Counted from the first letter of the stretch, positions 18,190 through 30,831 are shown. The stretch: 49,276 nucleotides of DNA from Cudoniella acicularis (GCA_013054445.1 JAAMPI010000234.1:1-49276), one strand, 5' to 3'. Notes: generated from the sequence alone by a model not told the origin. Numbers and translations: made by a program.

Positions 18190-20105
18190 GTGTGTCCCCG
18201 GGGTGCGACTTGTCGACTCCGCTCGCCAAGGTCGATCTATTATGCATCAACCGAGAAGATATCGAAGAACAGAGTCAACAAGTAAGACTCATGGCACAGA
18301 TCTATCACTCAGCCAAAGAAGTCGCTATTTGGCTTGGCCATGATTCGGAAGGCGTTGCCCAAGAAATATTCCTTGCTATTAGCAAGTTGGTTGAAACAAT
18401 CGAGATAGCCGTCGATGACGAGTTTGAGCTCTTCGATCCATTTTTTTGGGAAACGATAGCAGAAAAAACCCCCCTTAAGGTGATTTTCAAACTCTTTCAT
18501 CAGCCTTATTTTTCTCGAACGTGGATAATCCAAGAAGTAGGGCTCGCCTCTTGGCCAGTTGCGATGTGGGGCGACGCGGCGATCTACTGGAATCACATTT
18601 GATTATTCTCTATGTTAATGATGCGGCATCAAAAGAGTGCGTTGGAGAAACATAATGCGACTGAGGCAGTCAATAGAGCGTTTCAGATTTACATGCTGTT
18701 TTTGCCGCTGCAGCGAATAGTCAGGTTCTAACACGTTCTGGATTTTGCCAGGCCATATCAAGCAACGGACCCACGAGACAAGGTGTACGCACTTCTCGCA
18801 CATCCCGCTGTTCGAATAGGAGTGTAGAATTACATGCCCGATCTACCCAGCGAAGACGCACCCGAGTGTAACGTTCTGTTGTCACGTGGCATACGATATC
18901 ACGTGAGCCGTTGGGTTTAATCGTCAATTGAAGTGCAAAGCAGATCCGAGTAGAATGTTATCTTACCTAAGAATGAAGTTTGAGCACGCAGCTCTATAAA
19001 GGAAAACTATATGGCTGTGTAGATGGTGGTAGTTGCTGTTATCGAGTTATCGGTTTCACCACCCATGCACGCAAACTCGATAATATGATAACTAATCAGG
19101 TGACACGTCACCTGATCTGGGGTCGTGACACCGAGGAAGATTTCGATGAATGGCGCAGCCTCGCTATCAAGCTTGCTCCCGGACCGACATACCGGGGCTA
19201 CGTAACAGTCCAAGAGATGGACCTCCAGCCTGGAACACCCAGTAAACTGTGGTCCGTTTCAAACCCCGGACTCCATATATCATTCCAGATTACAGCAAGT
19301 CGGTCCAGGAAGTGTACCGCGAGGTGGCTATTAAGGAGATAGAGCGGACTGATAGCCTTGAGATTCTCTCTGCGGTGCAGCACGATCCCTCACTCCTAGA
19401 CATCGATACTACATTCCCCTCCTGGGCACCACGCTGGAAGAAATGCATCGATTCTTCCGCGCTTGGTCGTGTCGATAGCAGCCACATCGCATCTGCCAAC
19501 AAAAAGCATGTCATAACACCAATCTTAGATCTAGACATCCTCAAAGTCTAAGGCATCATGTTTGGCATAGTGAATATGCGCACTGGAGTTCTCGCCAAGT
19601 CTCACTTTAGCCTGAATCCCATCTCAACCCGTAATCCAGTCATGACACAGTGGCTTTCAAGCGGGTTGGAAGACCCGACAGATTATTCATCTCTACCGGT
19701 GTTCCCATCTACGAGATCTGAATCAAAGAGAACTGCGTATCGGGATACCTGGACTGCTGGGAAGAATAGTCAGGATGAGAGCGAGGAAGTGTTCTTCAGG
19801 AATTTGAGGAGAGATATGGGTCGTAATGGCGTTGCTGAGCGGTTCGGGATAGCAGCCGCTGAGGTGTGTCATCAGAGGAAGTTCTTTTTCACTCGTAACG
19901 GGTTTTTGGCGTCGGTCCTGGAGCACTGAAGTTTGGGAATTTTGTTTGTGTGCTTTTAGGTGCTGATATTCCTTTCGTTGTGCGTGATCGTGGAGAGTAT
20001 TATTAGTTGATTGGAGAGTGTTATGTGCAGGGGATTATGACTGGAGAAGTGGTGCGTGCATGGAGAACTGGGCTGCTGGAATTGAAGGATCTCGAATTAC
20101 GCTGA
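18190..20105 (+). pseudogene. HET (heterokaryon incompatibility) domain gene, degenerate
   Basis: HET-domain signature pieces occur in order: VDLLCINREDIEEQ, a QQVRLMAQIYHSAKEVAIWL stretch, FSRTWIIQEV, then ATDPRDKVYALLAHPA. The C-terminal pieces CHQRKFFFTRNGF, PGALKFGNFVCVLLGADIPF and LIGECYVQGIM end at TGA 20103-20105. The frame is broken by several stops that C-to-T change explains, including TGA after NHI (about 18600), TAA before HVLDF, TAG before NYMPDL and TAG at 20004-20006. There is also a one-base frameshift near 19910. The N-terminal end before the CIN motif is missing. HET proteins trigger incompatibility cell death between unlike strains; this copy cannot make a normal protein. 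Confidence 0.85.
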
Positions 20106-20661
20106 TTATGAGATGTGTTACTTAGACATGTGTTATGAATCAGTTAGTTCTGGAGATCCTGAGCCTTGCGAAAGTCATCTGTACACAATAGCTGCATCTA
20201 CAACCTTTCATAACGTCAATATTAGTGCACCTGTATGGCCTAGGCCTACGGTGATTTGATAGTCTTGAAAGACATACTTGAGATAACAAAGAATTCCAAA
20301 CGGAGAATTGAAAGCGGACAGGGTAGAGACATGAATGTGTTTTTCGCTTCCACTGCTATGCTTCCAATACATAATAGATAATTTGTACGCCGCTTTCCCA
20401 ACCGAACGCCTTCTACCATGATGCGTAAGCCGAGAACTCAAGGCCCCTGAAATATTCCATGTTCCAGTAACTCCAGAAGAATAAAATCGTTTTGCCTCCC
20501 CGCCCCTGTTGGAAACAGCGCCTCGTATTGGATATCTTGGCCATTCCATCTTCATCTCACATAAACATCCGTGGCTCGATCCAGATCGATTTCGGTATCG
20601 CGATGGTGAGCAATGACGCCTCGACACCTCGTGGTCGAACTCTCCCACGACAAGCTTTTCA
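20106..20661. other. Intergenic, no gene recognised
   Basis: Frames on either strand here look like random reading frames or shadows of the adjacent small gene. Confidence 0.5.
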
Positions 20662-20997
20662 TCACGCCGTCGTATTCTCCTGATGCCTAACCTCCGCATG
20701 CTGAGCACTCGTCTGCACCCCAAACTTCCCCCTCATCGTATCCTTAAATATCGCATCATAACTCGGCAGCCTAGCAGCACCCTCCTCATTCGCATTCCCC
20801 CAAACCCCCGCCCTACTCCTCGCCTCCAACTCCCTCATCTTAAAATGCTCTTTCTGTAAATCTTCACTCTGTCTCCTCAACTCTTTGATCGATTGGCGTT
20901 TTGTTCTCCACCTATTATAAGCTTCCATTAGTTTTGAAAACCCAGCATGCGCATGGTAATTTTGAGGCGAGGGATGGCGGTGGGTAGATGTCTTCAA
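20662..20997 (-). CDS. Small coiled-coil protein of unknown function
   Basis: The minus-strand frame includes HAHAGFSKLMEAYNRWRTKR, then a charged helix rich in Glu, Arg and Lys (IKELRRQSEDLQKEHFKMRE), AGVWGNANEEGAARLPSYDA and IFKDTMRGKFG. Such short charged-helix proteins with a YNRWR entry and a VWGN/LPSY tail are seen in Pezizomycotina without known function. The 5' end is uncertain: the frame is open further upstream, to beyond 21060, without an ATG. A start at the internal ATG before EAYNRW or an upstream exon is possible. No signal peptide or membrane segment is seen. Confidence 0.5.
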   Translation of the reverse strand: MKTSTHRHPSPQNYHAHAGFSKLMEAYNRWRTKRQSIKELRRQSEDLQKEHFKMRELEARSRAGVWGNANEEGAARLPSYDAIFKDTMRGKFGVQTSAQHAEVRHQENTTA

Positions 20998-21790
20998 GAG
21001 GGATGGGCTTTGGTGAGGAGAGGGGGTGTGGATGGGTGGTTTAGGTGTGTTGTTGGAAGATAGAAGTATGCAGATCGAAGTAATACCTCTATCCAGATCC
21101 GGAGTCTTTCGAAAACTTGATGGGAAAACTAAATTGTATATCAGGTTTTGGAAATCTGTAACTTCACACTATTATTTTTTCGAACTCTTAAATACCACAA
21201 CCTAAAAAATATAGAAATAAATAATTCATAGTTGTTTTTAACTTGTGAAGTGTTTTCACGCAGTGACTTGTTAACCGGCGGGTTCTAGACGGGATTCAAA
21301 GGATTTTAGTGGTTGTAGGTGTAAAAGAGAGTGAGATAAAAAGAGAGATGGTAATGAAAATGAATTAAGGAATCAAATAATTTTCATAAGATCCTGAAAG
21401 GCTTTATCGGCTGGAAACTGCATGTCACCTTCCTTCGGATAGTGTCATGATGGTCTGTCCGCACGCCGTAGAATTTCGGCCACCGTAGCGGTGACTTCTT
21501 CAGCACCAGCAGGATTTTGAACTCTGTTTCAACCTCTTCATGTGTTCAAAATCGGCTTTCCATTACTCACCTGAAAGAACTTTGCTTGTGACTCTAGAAT
21601 TAGGCTAGAGGCTCAACCGATGACAATGAACGTCATCGTGATCTCAGCATTGGGCCCATGAGCGATTTCACCTCCCCGCTTGATGTGGCCTCGCGGCTTC
21701 TTTTGCGAATCGTGTCTATCGAGAAGTCAAGACCAAGAGCATGACTTGCCACCGGAAAACCTCAAAGGCGAATGTGGGATCATTTGATTC
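20998..21790. other. Intergenic, no gene recognised
   Basis: Contains AT-rich sequence around 21170-21240. No consistent protein-like frame, RNA gene or repeat was seen. It includes the 3' flank of the lyase gene and probably the 5' region of the coiled-coil gene. Confidence 0.5.
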
Positions 21791-23205
21791 TTATTTCACA
21801 TCTCCTGCAATCGCGGCCTCGACTTCAAGCAACTCTTGCAATGCCGACATGAATACTTCGCCCTCCACCTCTCTCAATGGCAGCAAAGGTCGTCGAGGAG
21901 ATATGCCGTACCCGTGCATCTTATGCAGCGCATATTCTGGACACTCGCAATTAGTTTAGATGCAGCAAAGGCCCTGATGAGATAACTTACTCATCCCTCG
22001 AATACCTGCCGGCACTGCGGCCACATCAGCCTTCGAAAGCATGGCTTGTAGTCTGGAGGCCTCTTCCGTCTCATCTTTGGTCAGGTGGGGATTGTTGAGG
22101 AATTTCCACAGTTTCATCGTGGCTAGCGGTGCAAAATTTGGTATACCGCTAACCGTCCCGTGGCCACCGCTGGAGACCCAAGGAGTGAGGTCTGCGATGA
22201 GGCCATCGAGCAAGAGAAATGGGAATTGACGGTCCCCGTTTATGGACGGCTCCTCATTTATCGTTGCAGTAAGACGAATAAGCTTCCCGATACTTCCGCC
22301 ACACCTTCAAATCGTCGAGATGTCAGTCATTTTGATGTAGAATAGCAGAATGGTTTGGAGGATACTTACGTGAGCTTGACCCCGCAAAGATTGGATGTTC
22401 TTCGCATCACTGCCTCGATGATCGCAGAAGACATGTCAAGACCCGCAGCATTGGCAGGGAAATTATACAGCAGCAAGGGGATCTGTCCTCGAGAACATTA
22501 GTAACACATCTATCCTGGCCGAAAAGAGACACGAATACCGGAGAGCCCTCACAAATGTCAACATAGTACTGGATAATCTGCTCCTCGTCGGCGCTGAGAC
22601 TCGCGGCATAATATGCTGGAAGAATCACCATTCCAGCGTCTCTAGTTGCGATTAGTACCGCCATAAAGTTTTGTTCATGATGATATTCAAGTACTTACGC
22701 CCCGGCTGTTGCGGCGGCATGTGCCAACTCGATGGTTTCTCTGGTACTTGAACCTCCGACACCAGCAACGATAGGTGTCGAGGTCAAGCCCCCTTGATCT
22801 AGAGTTTCTCTGATAAAGCGAATAACCCTTTTTCGCTCATCATAATTCTATGTGCAGAACAAGTGTTCAGCTTCTGCTTTCAGTTGCGCTTGGGAACGAC
22901 TCTACTTACTAAGTGCACAGCTTCTCCTAGCGAACCCGAACATACAGGCACTTTTGAAATAGTCAGTATCTTGATTTATTGTTATTTGATTTTCTTCTGT
23001 GACTTACCAATACCCTTTGATGCCAGATCTTCAGAGGTTTGAGGAATCAGCACGTTCTTTCATAAGCCATGGATATAGAAGACTCACTTAGTAGATGTTT
23101 CTTGTAGCTCACAAAGTCAATTTCTTGATTGTCATCAAAAAATGTTGGGAGAGGTCCATAAACTCCTGGCCGGAGCTCTCGAGTTTCTTTCGATTTACTG
23201 ATCAT
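21791..23205 (-). CDS. DHDPS/NAL/KDG-aldolase family lyase
   Basis: A class I aldolase of the dihydrodipicolinate synthase superfamily, in about eight exons on the minus strand. The start MISKSKETRELRPGVYGPLP leads through FVSYKKHLL, VPVCSGSLGEAVHL (the usual G[ST]xGE loop), NYDERKRVIRFIRETLD, ELAHAAATAGA and DAGMVILPAYY. It continues with PLLLYNFP (conserved Tyr), LCGVKLTCGS (Schiff-base Lys), GGHGTVSGIPNFAPL and a last exon YALHKMHGYGISPRRPLLPL to ...AGDVK. Introns have clean GTAAGT/GTGAGT donors. Fungal relatives include 4-hydroxy-2-oxoglutarate-type lyases and the deoxy-hexulosonate aldolase of galacturonate catabolism; the substrate cannot be fixed here. It is divergent from the amino-acid permease, sharing about 450 bp of upstream sequence. 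It appears intact. Confidence 0.85.
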
Positions 23206-23656
23206 TATGAATGTTCTGTCTATGAAGCTAGCCAAAAGTGATCTATTGTCGAGACTCTCTCTCGTAGTTCAACTCGTATCAAGGCATCGAAGATAGAGCT
23301 GCTTACTTAACTTTGAAGGGTGGGATCGTAGTGGGGCAGATGCGGAAGCACGGGCATCAGGCCGCGACTCATCGGGACAGTCGGCATCAGGACCGAGTGC
23401 GCCATCCTCTTACATCCTCGTTCCTTGCAAGAACCGTTATCTTTTCACTAAATTAAGTTTGACGTTTTGTTATCTCAAAGTTGCGGGTCCGTTGCCGCCT
23501 TGCCGCTTTGCTATCGACAATTCATCAAACGAGTAATCACAATGCGTTCGTCGCCGTTTATACATCTACTTTCCAGTGCAACCTCTCAATTTTTTCTTTT
23601 GGGAATATCTCACTTCGAACCCTGCCTTCCAGTGCCACTGAAAATTGCCACGTATA
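23206..23656. promoter_or_regulatory. Shared divergent upstream region of the lyase and permease genes
   Basis: A 451-bp gap between two head-to-head start codons. Both promoters must lie here; co-regulation is an inference from the arrangement. No specific transcription-factor site is claimed. Confidence 0.4.
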
Positions 23657-26491
23657 ATGTCGTCCGAAGAGGTGAGGCAGAATTCCCCAACTAGGAACAA
23701 AATATATGTTGACAAATTTCAGGGATATGACCGAAAGGAAAAGGCCGGCCATGTCAATCAAGATGTTGGTGATGTGGCCATCGTCCATGAAACCCTTGAT
23801 GGCGAACTTAAACGTCCTTTGAAGGTGGGCAACCCAGCATTAATTCATTTACTCACCATATTTTGTGACAAGAGCTGATATTATATGCGTGATTTTAGCC
23901 TCGTCACATGTAAGTCTTGACGGAGATCATAGTATGAAATTATCTCACGTTTTGTTCACAGACAGATGATTGCTATTGGTGGGGTCATTGTAAGTGACGA
24001 GTTTTGATTCCACATTGAAATTGTCACGAGCCGCAGCTAATGCTTTTGGAAGGGAACTGGTCTTTTTCTGGGTACGGCTGGCGATCTTGAGAATGGAGGT
24101 CCTGCAGGACTATTGATTGGCTACTGTATCATGGCATCTTTGCTGTACTCCGTTATGGTGAGCCCTGCCTCTTAAATGTGTTGGATATCAATTTAATGAA
24201 TTGAATAACAGGTTGCACTGGGCGAAATGGTATCTCAATTCCCTATTGCTGGTGGTCAATTCGCTCTTGCGGGTCGTTTTGTGGCTCCAGAATTGGGATT
24301 TGCTATGGGTTGGTTATATTGGTATAAGTACGTGCTTCTAATTCTTGATGTGAGTGACAAGTTTCTAATACAATCGAATTATAGTTACATCAGTATGCGG
24401 ATCCTAGGAAGCCTCCAGCTCATTTGGCGCTAACGAACTTGCACCAGTTGTCCTTCCAGCTGAAATTTCAGCGGCCGCTGTTTTGATCTCATACGTAAGT
24501 GTTATTTAACAACATGCTGTTCAGTTATTGTATCTGCAAAAACAACCCTGCATTTCAGTTCTTTGCATTCCCCTTGAGCACGGAAAACAGTCTTACTAAT
24601 TTTCCATCCCTTTTAGTGGACGCCTGCAGGCCAAGTCGATTCAACTTGCACTACTGGAATTTGTAACAATGCCATGTGGATTGGCCTTATGTTAATCGTC
24701 GTGGTAAGTAATCATGCTTCTCAGCTCCACAACTTCATGCTTACCTCATTGTCTGACAGTGGGCGATCAATTTCGGAGGTACTCGCGTCTTTGGGGAAAT
24801 GGAATTCTGGTTTTGTTCTATCAAGGTAAATGAAATTTATAATTTGAAGCCGAGGCTTTGACTGATAATGTAGGTCATCACAATCCTCGGTCTCATTATC
24901 ACTGGTGTCGTAATAACTGCAGGTGGTGGGCCGAATCATGAAAGCATTGGCTTTAGATTCTGGAATGAGACAGGTGGCTTTGTTCAATATGGTGGCATAG
25001 GTAAAAAACCGCTTTGTGCCCCCGGTAACGGATTCTGACTGTGATAATTCTGCAGCTGGTGTGAAAGGCCGCTTCCTAGGTTTCTTCAGTGGTGCGTGTA
25101 TTCACTTCCTTCAAAAAGGGCGGTCAACCTGACATACAATTTCAGTCCTGATCAGTGCCGCATTTGCTTTCATTGGAACTGAAATTACAGCTATCGCTGC
25201 CGCAGAGACTGCCAACGTATGTTTTCCTATCCCTGCTTTTAGACCGATTGCTAACTTACCATGCTCCTACACAGCCTCGGCGCAGTGTTCCTCGTGCCAT
25301 CAAAAGTGTCTGGATTCGACTTGTACTTTGTTAGTCTCTACTCCCTGTCGTGCCAACCCCAACTAACCTTACCGTTTTGCAAAGTCTATCTTTGCAGTGC
25401 ATTCCTTGTAAGCGCAAAGAAATCTTAAACCTGATATCAGATAATAGCTAACTAAACATACAGATTGGAATGTTAGTTTCACCTACAGATCCCTCCCTTA
25501 ACCTGTCTTCTACGGCAGCCAAAAGTCCTTTCGTCATCGCGATCAAGGTTAGCATGAGCATTATCTCAGAAAAGTTGAAGTGCTGATGGGAATTCTATAG
25601 AACGCTGGCCTTTCAGTCCTCCCTTCAATTATCAATGCTGCCCTCCTTACAAGCGCCTGGTCTGCCGGTTGTGCTGATCTCTTCGTGTCATCCCGCGCTC
25701 TTTACGGTCTCGCGGCTCGAGGACAAGCCCCCAACTTCCTTCGCAAAACTCGAAAAGATGATCTACCCTGGCTTTGTGTCCTTGTCGGTGTAGCTTTCTC
25801 TTTGCTATCATTTATGGCTGCGTCTAAAGGAAAGGCTGGAACAGCTTTCGGTTACTGTAAAGCCCTTTCAAACTCAACAAGAAAATCGACAACTGTACTG
25901 ACTCATTTCGTATAGTCTCTAATATGACTGCAATCTGTGGTATGATCTCGTGGACTGGCATTCTTTGGACTAGTATTCGCTGGCACAAAGGGTTGAAGGC
26001 GCAGGGTATCGATCGCAATACTCTACCATATCGAGCACCATTCCAGCCATATTTGAGTTACTGTTAGTATTACTGGGTAATTAGAAGGACTTTGCTTACT
26101 CGTTCTTTTCCAGATGGCATATCGGTTGCGGTAATGGTCACTATTTTTGGCGGCTTCACTTCCTTCAGTAAGTAAAGTCCTACCCTCTGTTCAGGCCAGC
26201 TTTTTGAGAAAGCTTCTACTTACACATTTGATTTCAATAGTCCATAAGTTCGACGCGTCATCATTCATCACAACATACTTCCCAATTCCTTTTTTCGCCG
26301 TACTGTTCTTTGGCTACAAATTGTGGAACAAATCGAAGATAGTCGAGTATGTGAACATGGACTTCGTGACTGGTTGTTCAGCAGATATCCCAGATGAGGT
26401 CCGTACACATGCACAGTTACACCAGAATTTAATACTGATGTTAGACCAGGGGCCCCAAAGCTTGTGGAAGAAACTTGCGGACAACATATAA
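23657..26491 (+). CDS. Amino-acid permease (APC superfamily, fungal YAT family)
   Basis: A plasma-membrane amino-acid/proton symporter spread over more than ten short exons. The start MSSEEVRQNSPTRNKIY is followed by LKPRH and an IAIGGVIGTGLFLGTAGDL substrate-binding loop in helix 1. Further segments are MVSQFPIAGGQFALAGRFV, WTPAGQVDSTCTTG, INFGGTRVFGEMEFWFCSIK, FVQYGGIAGVKGRFLGFF, AFIGTEITAIAAAETANPRR, SRALYGLAARGQAPNFL and FSNMTAICGMISW. The Cys-rich end of other family members is replaced by QGPQSLWKKLADNI. Around 24386-24425 the frame from NYIS to GANELAPVVLPAE cannot be joined by a normal intron. A one-base indel (sequencing error or mutation) or an unusual splice is implied. It is next to an aldolase-family lyase, suggesting linked amino-acid or keto-acid use. 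Confidence 0.85.
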
Positions 26492-27212
26492 GGGAGGAAT
26501 TCTCTACAGTATCGCGATGCGTCGCACGCGTACTGCCCCGCATTATATTTTCGCAAACTATCGTTGCTGAACTCATGAGGAGCTCATATACATTTCAGCA
26601 TTGTGATCTTATTTATTTTGTATTATAATACCCTTAAAGTCCTCATCTAGACGTTGGCAAAACATTGGAATGCGCCTCGTGAAGTTTGCTCGCAAGAGAA
26701 GTCTCTTAAATATTAGGAATAATGTTTGAAAATTATTCATTTGAACCTTTTTACACCCGGCCAGTGCTCGAGGGTCCAATTACTCGGGGATAACATTCTG
26801 AACCATTTTTGTTGTCCAATAATAGATCGCGATGTTATCTGTTCGCCTATCAGGTTTATTGTTAATCAGTCGTCATTCATCTAGTCAAGTGGGTCCGAAG
26901 ATTACCTTTCTTACTATAGTCATCTCTTTCCTTATCGTTTCTACTAATATAGTACGCAGGAAGCTTAATTTTCCTTTGGAATTTGCATACCCCACTTCTG
27001 TTACTGCTACCGTTCCTGTAGGCACGCTGCATGTTAAAGATTGACATTGACATTGCAACCCTAAGAAGTATAGCTCGACTAATCGAATAATTTTTCATAT
27101 TTTCAGGGTGTTGCATTTCAAATTCGGCAGCCTCAATTGGGTCTTGAGTGAACTACTCTAAAAAGCTGTGTTCAACCTTTTCTCCCTCGCACCCCACTTT
27201 CAGATTCATCGC
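26492..27212. other. Intergenic, no gene recognised
   Basis: This holds the permease 3' flank and the promoter side of the transcription-factor gene. No conserved frame, RNA gene or repeat was recognised. Confidence 0.5.
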
Positions 27213-29897
27213 ATGGACAAACGCGCGCCATCCCCACAGTAAGCTTCCTCATGTCGACATCATTTCTGTGTAGAATACCACAGCAAATAACGTGACTCAT
27301 GAATGAGACAGCTCTGAGGATGGAGGTCAACCTTCAAAGATGCGTCGTATATCTCGCGCATGTTTACAAGTAAGCCAACACTCTTTTCTCTAAATAGGAT
27401 TATATACTGATAATAATTTCTAAAAGTGTCGGACACGGAAGCAGCGATGTCTCCCATCATCAGAGACTGCAGGCCTCCAAGCACCATGCAAACGTTGTCA
27501 ACAGCATGACATCACGTGCTCCTTCGAAATAGATCAGGTTCCTGGGCCTGAGTCTTCGATGAGCCCTTTGCAGATGGTTCAATTGGTTGTAGATCTTAGA
27601 AGAAGGTGCTTGGTGAACTCATAGGATACATGCGTGCTTTGGAACTAATTTGTCTTTTTTGCCAGAACCAATATCCATGAAACTCGAATAGCAGAACTTG
27701 AAAGGCTACGGCTCGCAGAGGGTGTGAATTATTCTAGCAATACCGAAATCAAGTGAGTGTTACTGTGGCCTTGGTGTAGGTTTTATTGTACTAGCATCTG
27801 ACCCCAGCAGCTCAAATTCGACATCTCGTCAAGCTCTCTCGCCGCCCGGCCATGCCGAGACTCACGATGAGCACACTCCCCGTGGCGATTCGGCACACTT
27901 CTTCAATAATGAACCACAAGCAGTGCACCCCCGAGATTTTAGTATGGATGCCCTAGACCTAGGTCCCCCCATTTGCAACACTTCGGTCCTTAGGGGCACT
28001 TTCTGAAGATGAAGCTTCATCCGGTTCTCGAGCACAAGACCCAGGCCATCGTTCAAATCTTAATTCTACCCTTCGTCATTCTTGCGATCCAGTATCTCGA
28101 GGTATAATTTCCCCCCACGACGCTCAGAAGGCAATAAACATGTAAGCCATTCCTCTGTTCTGTTTTAACCTCTTTTTAACACTTAAGGCAGATATTTTGA
28201 GCATTGCCACCCTTGCGCACCAGTTTTGAGTGAGAATTTTCGCTGGTCTGCGCTGGAACTTAGAACTTCGAGTCCCACGCTGTTTCTCTCGGTATGCTCG
28301 GTTGGAGCACGATTCTGGAGCGAAAATGGCCTTCATCCTAATTTTCTTGGCCTTACTTCCCTTCTTGATATGGCTGTTTCAAGACTGATTCTTCGGCCCA
28401 CACCCTCCGATGTGAATCTTGACTCTATTCGGGTATTACTATTATACGCCCAGTGGATGCCCTGTGCTCCAGAGAATGACGATCTTAGTCCAAGTAGAGC
28501 AGCGACTTCCCGTCGACAACCTAAAAGTCGATACAACGACATCAGTGCTTGGGCAGTTCTCGGACTAGCATTTCGATATGCAATTTTCCTCGGCCTCGAT
28601 CGTTCCGCCATCGCACCCTTTCAAAAACCCACCAAATTGATCTCCGAAGAAGACTTTTCTCGATTAAGGGTTTGGCACAACCTCCTAACATGCGACTGCA
28701 ATCTTGTGCTTACTTCCGGGCTTCCTGGAACCCTTGATCCGACGCCAGCAGCAAAAATTGGGGAGGTTTTTGGCTCTCATCTCAGTGCTCAACAGCCTGC
28801 AGATCTTCGTGTCTCGGCTTTGGTTGAACTTGCTGTCATTGTCCATCGGGCGACCAGAAATTGGGGTGATTTTTCGGGCAGGAAGCTAGATGCTTTTTCC
28901 TTGAGGAAAGCAAATACTGAGTTGGAAGATTGGGAAAGGTATGTTGGGCTGCTCTCACCTGGGAAGCAGCATCACTAATATCTGCTAGATCTTGGATTGG
29001 TCGACTTCGTAGGTTCTCCCCGAGAAAATCTGCGGCAAAGTCATTGATAATCTACAGGACATACAGAATCGCAACACAATCAATTACCTTTTACATCCGT
29101 CCGAGTGAGTAACTCAAAATTTCCAGTAACTTTGTCCCAACAATACTAACCACCACACCTAGTGGTACCGCCTCGCACTCAACAGTGCCTCCCTTGGACC
29201 ACACTTATCTCCCGTATCTCATTCACAGCCTCAACCACTTCAAATATGGCTCTTGCAAGCGCTCGAGACGTGTCTCACGGCTGCCTCACAAATGCTATTT
29301 TCTTTATCAAATTACGGCGCAGAGCATGTTTGGCGATTAGAATCGCAGAATACCTCTACATTTCCATCTGGTCCTTTCCCTGCTGATCCAGATGCACTGA
29401 GGCGTCTCTACTATGCGGTTGACTCCACATGGATCTCGCACACCTTCGCGGTTGCTTTTCTCGTCTTGTGTTATGTGAGAGGAATGATTGATGGTAACTT
29501 CACTCTCATCCCTCCTCCTGAAAACCCGATTTCAATACTAATATATTTTCTAGACGACCTCCGAATCTGCAACATCACCCCTATCGCCTCGCTCCAAAAC
29601 TCAGCGCCGTTTCTACCCCGCCACGTATCCGTGCTAGCACGACTCGTCCATCTCGCAGTAGACATATTCAACGGCGTTTGCCAGACACCAGGGTTCCACC
29701 CCGCTCACGACTTCAATAAAATCGTGCAAAATGCTTCATCACTTGTTTTGGCACCAGAAGATTCAAGTCCGCGAACAGGCCAAGAAGTAGATAACGCGGC
29801 AATGCAATCACTGCTTGATTTAATGAATGATTCCGGGCTTGAAATGCTGGGGAATTTTTTGATACAGGGACGGATTTCGAAGATGGATGGGAGGTAG
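27213..29897 (+). CDS. Zn2Cys6 transcription factor with fungal-specific TF domain
   Basis: The binuclear zinc cluster reads RACLQ/CRTRKQRCLP..., then APCKRCQQHDITCSF. Its six cysteines are split across an intron (donor GTAAGC, acceptor AAAAG) after the first Cys. A basic linker and a coiled region (HETRIAELERLRLAEG) follow. The middle-homology domain begins at EHCHPCAPVLSENF, continues with LFLSVCSVGARFW, RVLLLYAQWMPC, WAVLGLAFRYAIFLGLDRS and RVWHNLLTCD, and runs to the C-terminus ...ISKMDGR. A run of six C at 27965-27970 throws the frame: one C fewer gives a continuous LDLGPPFATLRSLGALSED. As written the gene has a frameshift, perhaps a sequencing error. It lies between the permease and dioxygenase genes and may regulate them. 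Confidence 0.85.
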
Positions 29898-30028
29898 ATG
29901 GGATGTTAGGCGTCTAAATGATTTTCCTTTTCTATTTGCAACTGAGTGGTTGGTTATAATTTAAATGGAAGCTTCTGACTTTTCTTGGCTCGATCCTCTC
30001 TGAATTTTCGAATTCTATATTCCAGTGA

Positions 30029-30509
30029 TTAGCAATCGCATTCATCCACGTCAATTTGACAGAAAAATAAAACATACATCTCCTCATCCGCAATCTCAAA
30101 CCTCACCTCCCTTGCCCCCTCCCACAGGACCTCCTCTCCCAATTTCCTCAACTCCTCCACCCCGTCCGTAACCGTCAAAAAGTGATTCCCAGCCAAAACA
30201 CCCATCTTACTAGCAAACTTCGTTCCCCCATAACAAAACAGAAACTCCGTCTCACTAATACCTCCCGGATACAACAATAACTGACCTGGTGCGGGGTGAG
30301 AAGTGTGGTTTTCGAAGGGCAAGTCGAAGTTGGTGTCTCCGAGGGGAATCCAGAGCGCTTCGCCGCTCCAGCGGACGTGGATTAGTTTTTGCGTGTAGGG
30401 AAGGAGGGAGAGGAAGAGTGTGGTGGTTTTTGGGGCAAGGGGGGAGAGGAGTGCCCAGGAATTGGGTGGGGGAGGCGGTTATGAGGATTGTGGGGGTGGA
30501 TTGAGACAT
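30029..30509 (-). CDS. DUF3830-like (cyclophilin-like fold) protein, with a frameshift
   Basis: Two frames must be joined. The start MSQSTPTILITASPT switches by one base at a G/C run (30464-30475) into NSWALLSPLAPKTTTLFLSL, HVRWSGEALWIPLGD, FENHTSHPAPGQLLLYPGGI, SETEFLFCYGGTKFASKMG, LAGNHFLTVTDG and ...GAREVRFEIADEEM. ENHTSxPAPGxLLLYPGGISETE and LAGNHFLTI are the family hallmarks of DUF3830, small cyclophilin-like proteins often found beside amidase or catabolic genes. The tail VLFFCQIDVDECDC may be non-coding if the true end uses an intron. The frameshift may be a base-calling error. Confidence 0.75.
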
Positions 30510-30831
30510 TTTTTTTTTGGCGTGGAATAGGAGGTTGCTGACTGAACTCAGGAGTTTTCTTTGAATAACAGGCTGTTATTCCTGAAGTATTGTTCAAAAA
30601 GCCGTTAGCGGCAATGTTTCAAAAGTGGGTGAGTTGACGGCTGGCTCCCTTTCGGGATCTCGGACTCGGTCCGATCGGCTTTCTCCCGAAAAAGTCAACA
30701 CCTGCTTATCTCTGCTAGTTTAAAGGAGGCCTGTTGTTGTTATCATCTCACGCCGTACGTGCCGTTCACAGTATCTTCCATTATTGCAGCAATTGCAAGC
30801 AAGCTCAACTACTGTATCGTTCCGCAAAACC

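Noticed and set aside
20208..20723. Arg-rich 171-residue minus-strand frame
   Set aside because: It overlaps the coiled-coil gene in another frame and looks like a low-complexity shadow.
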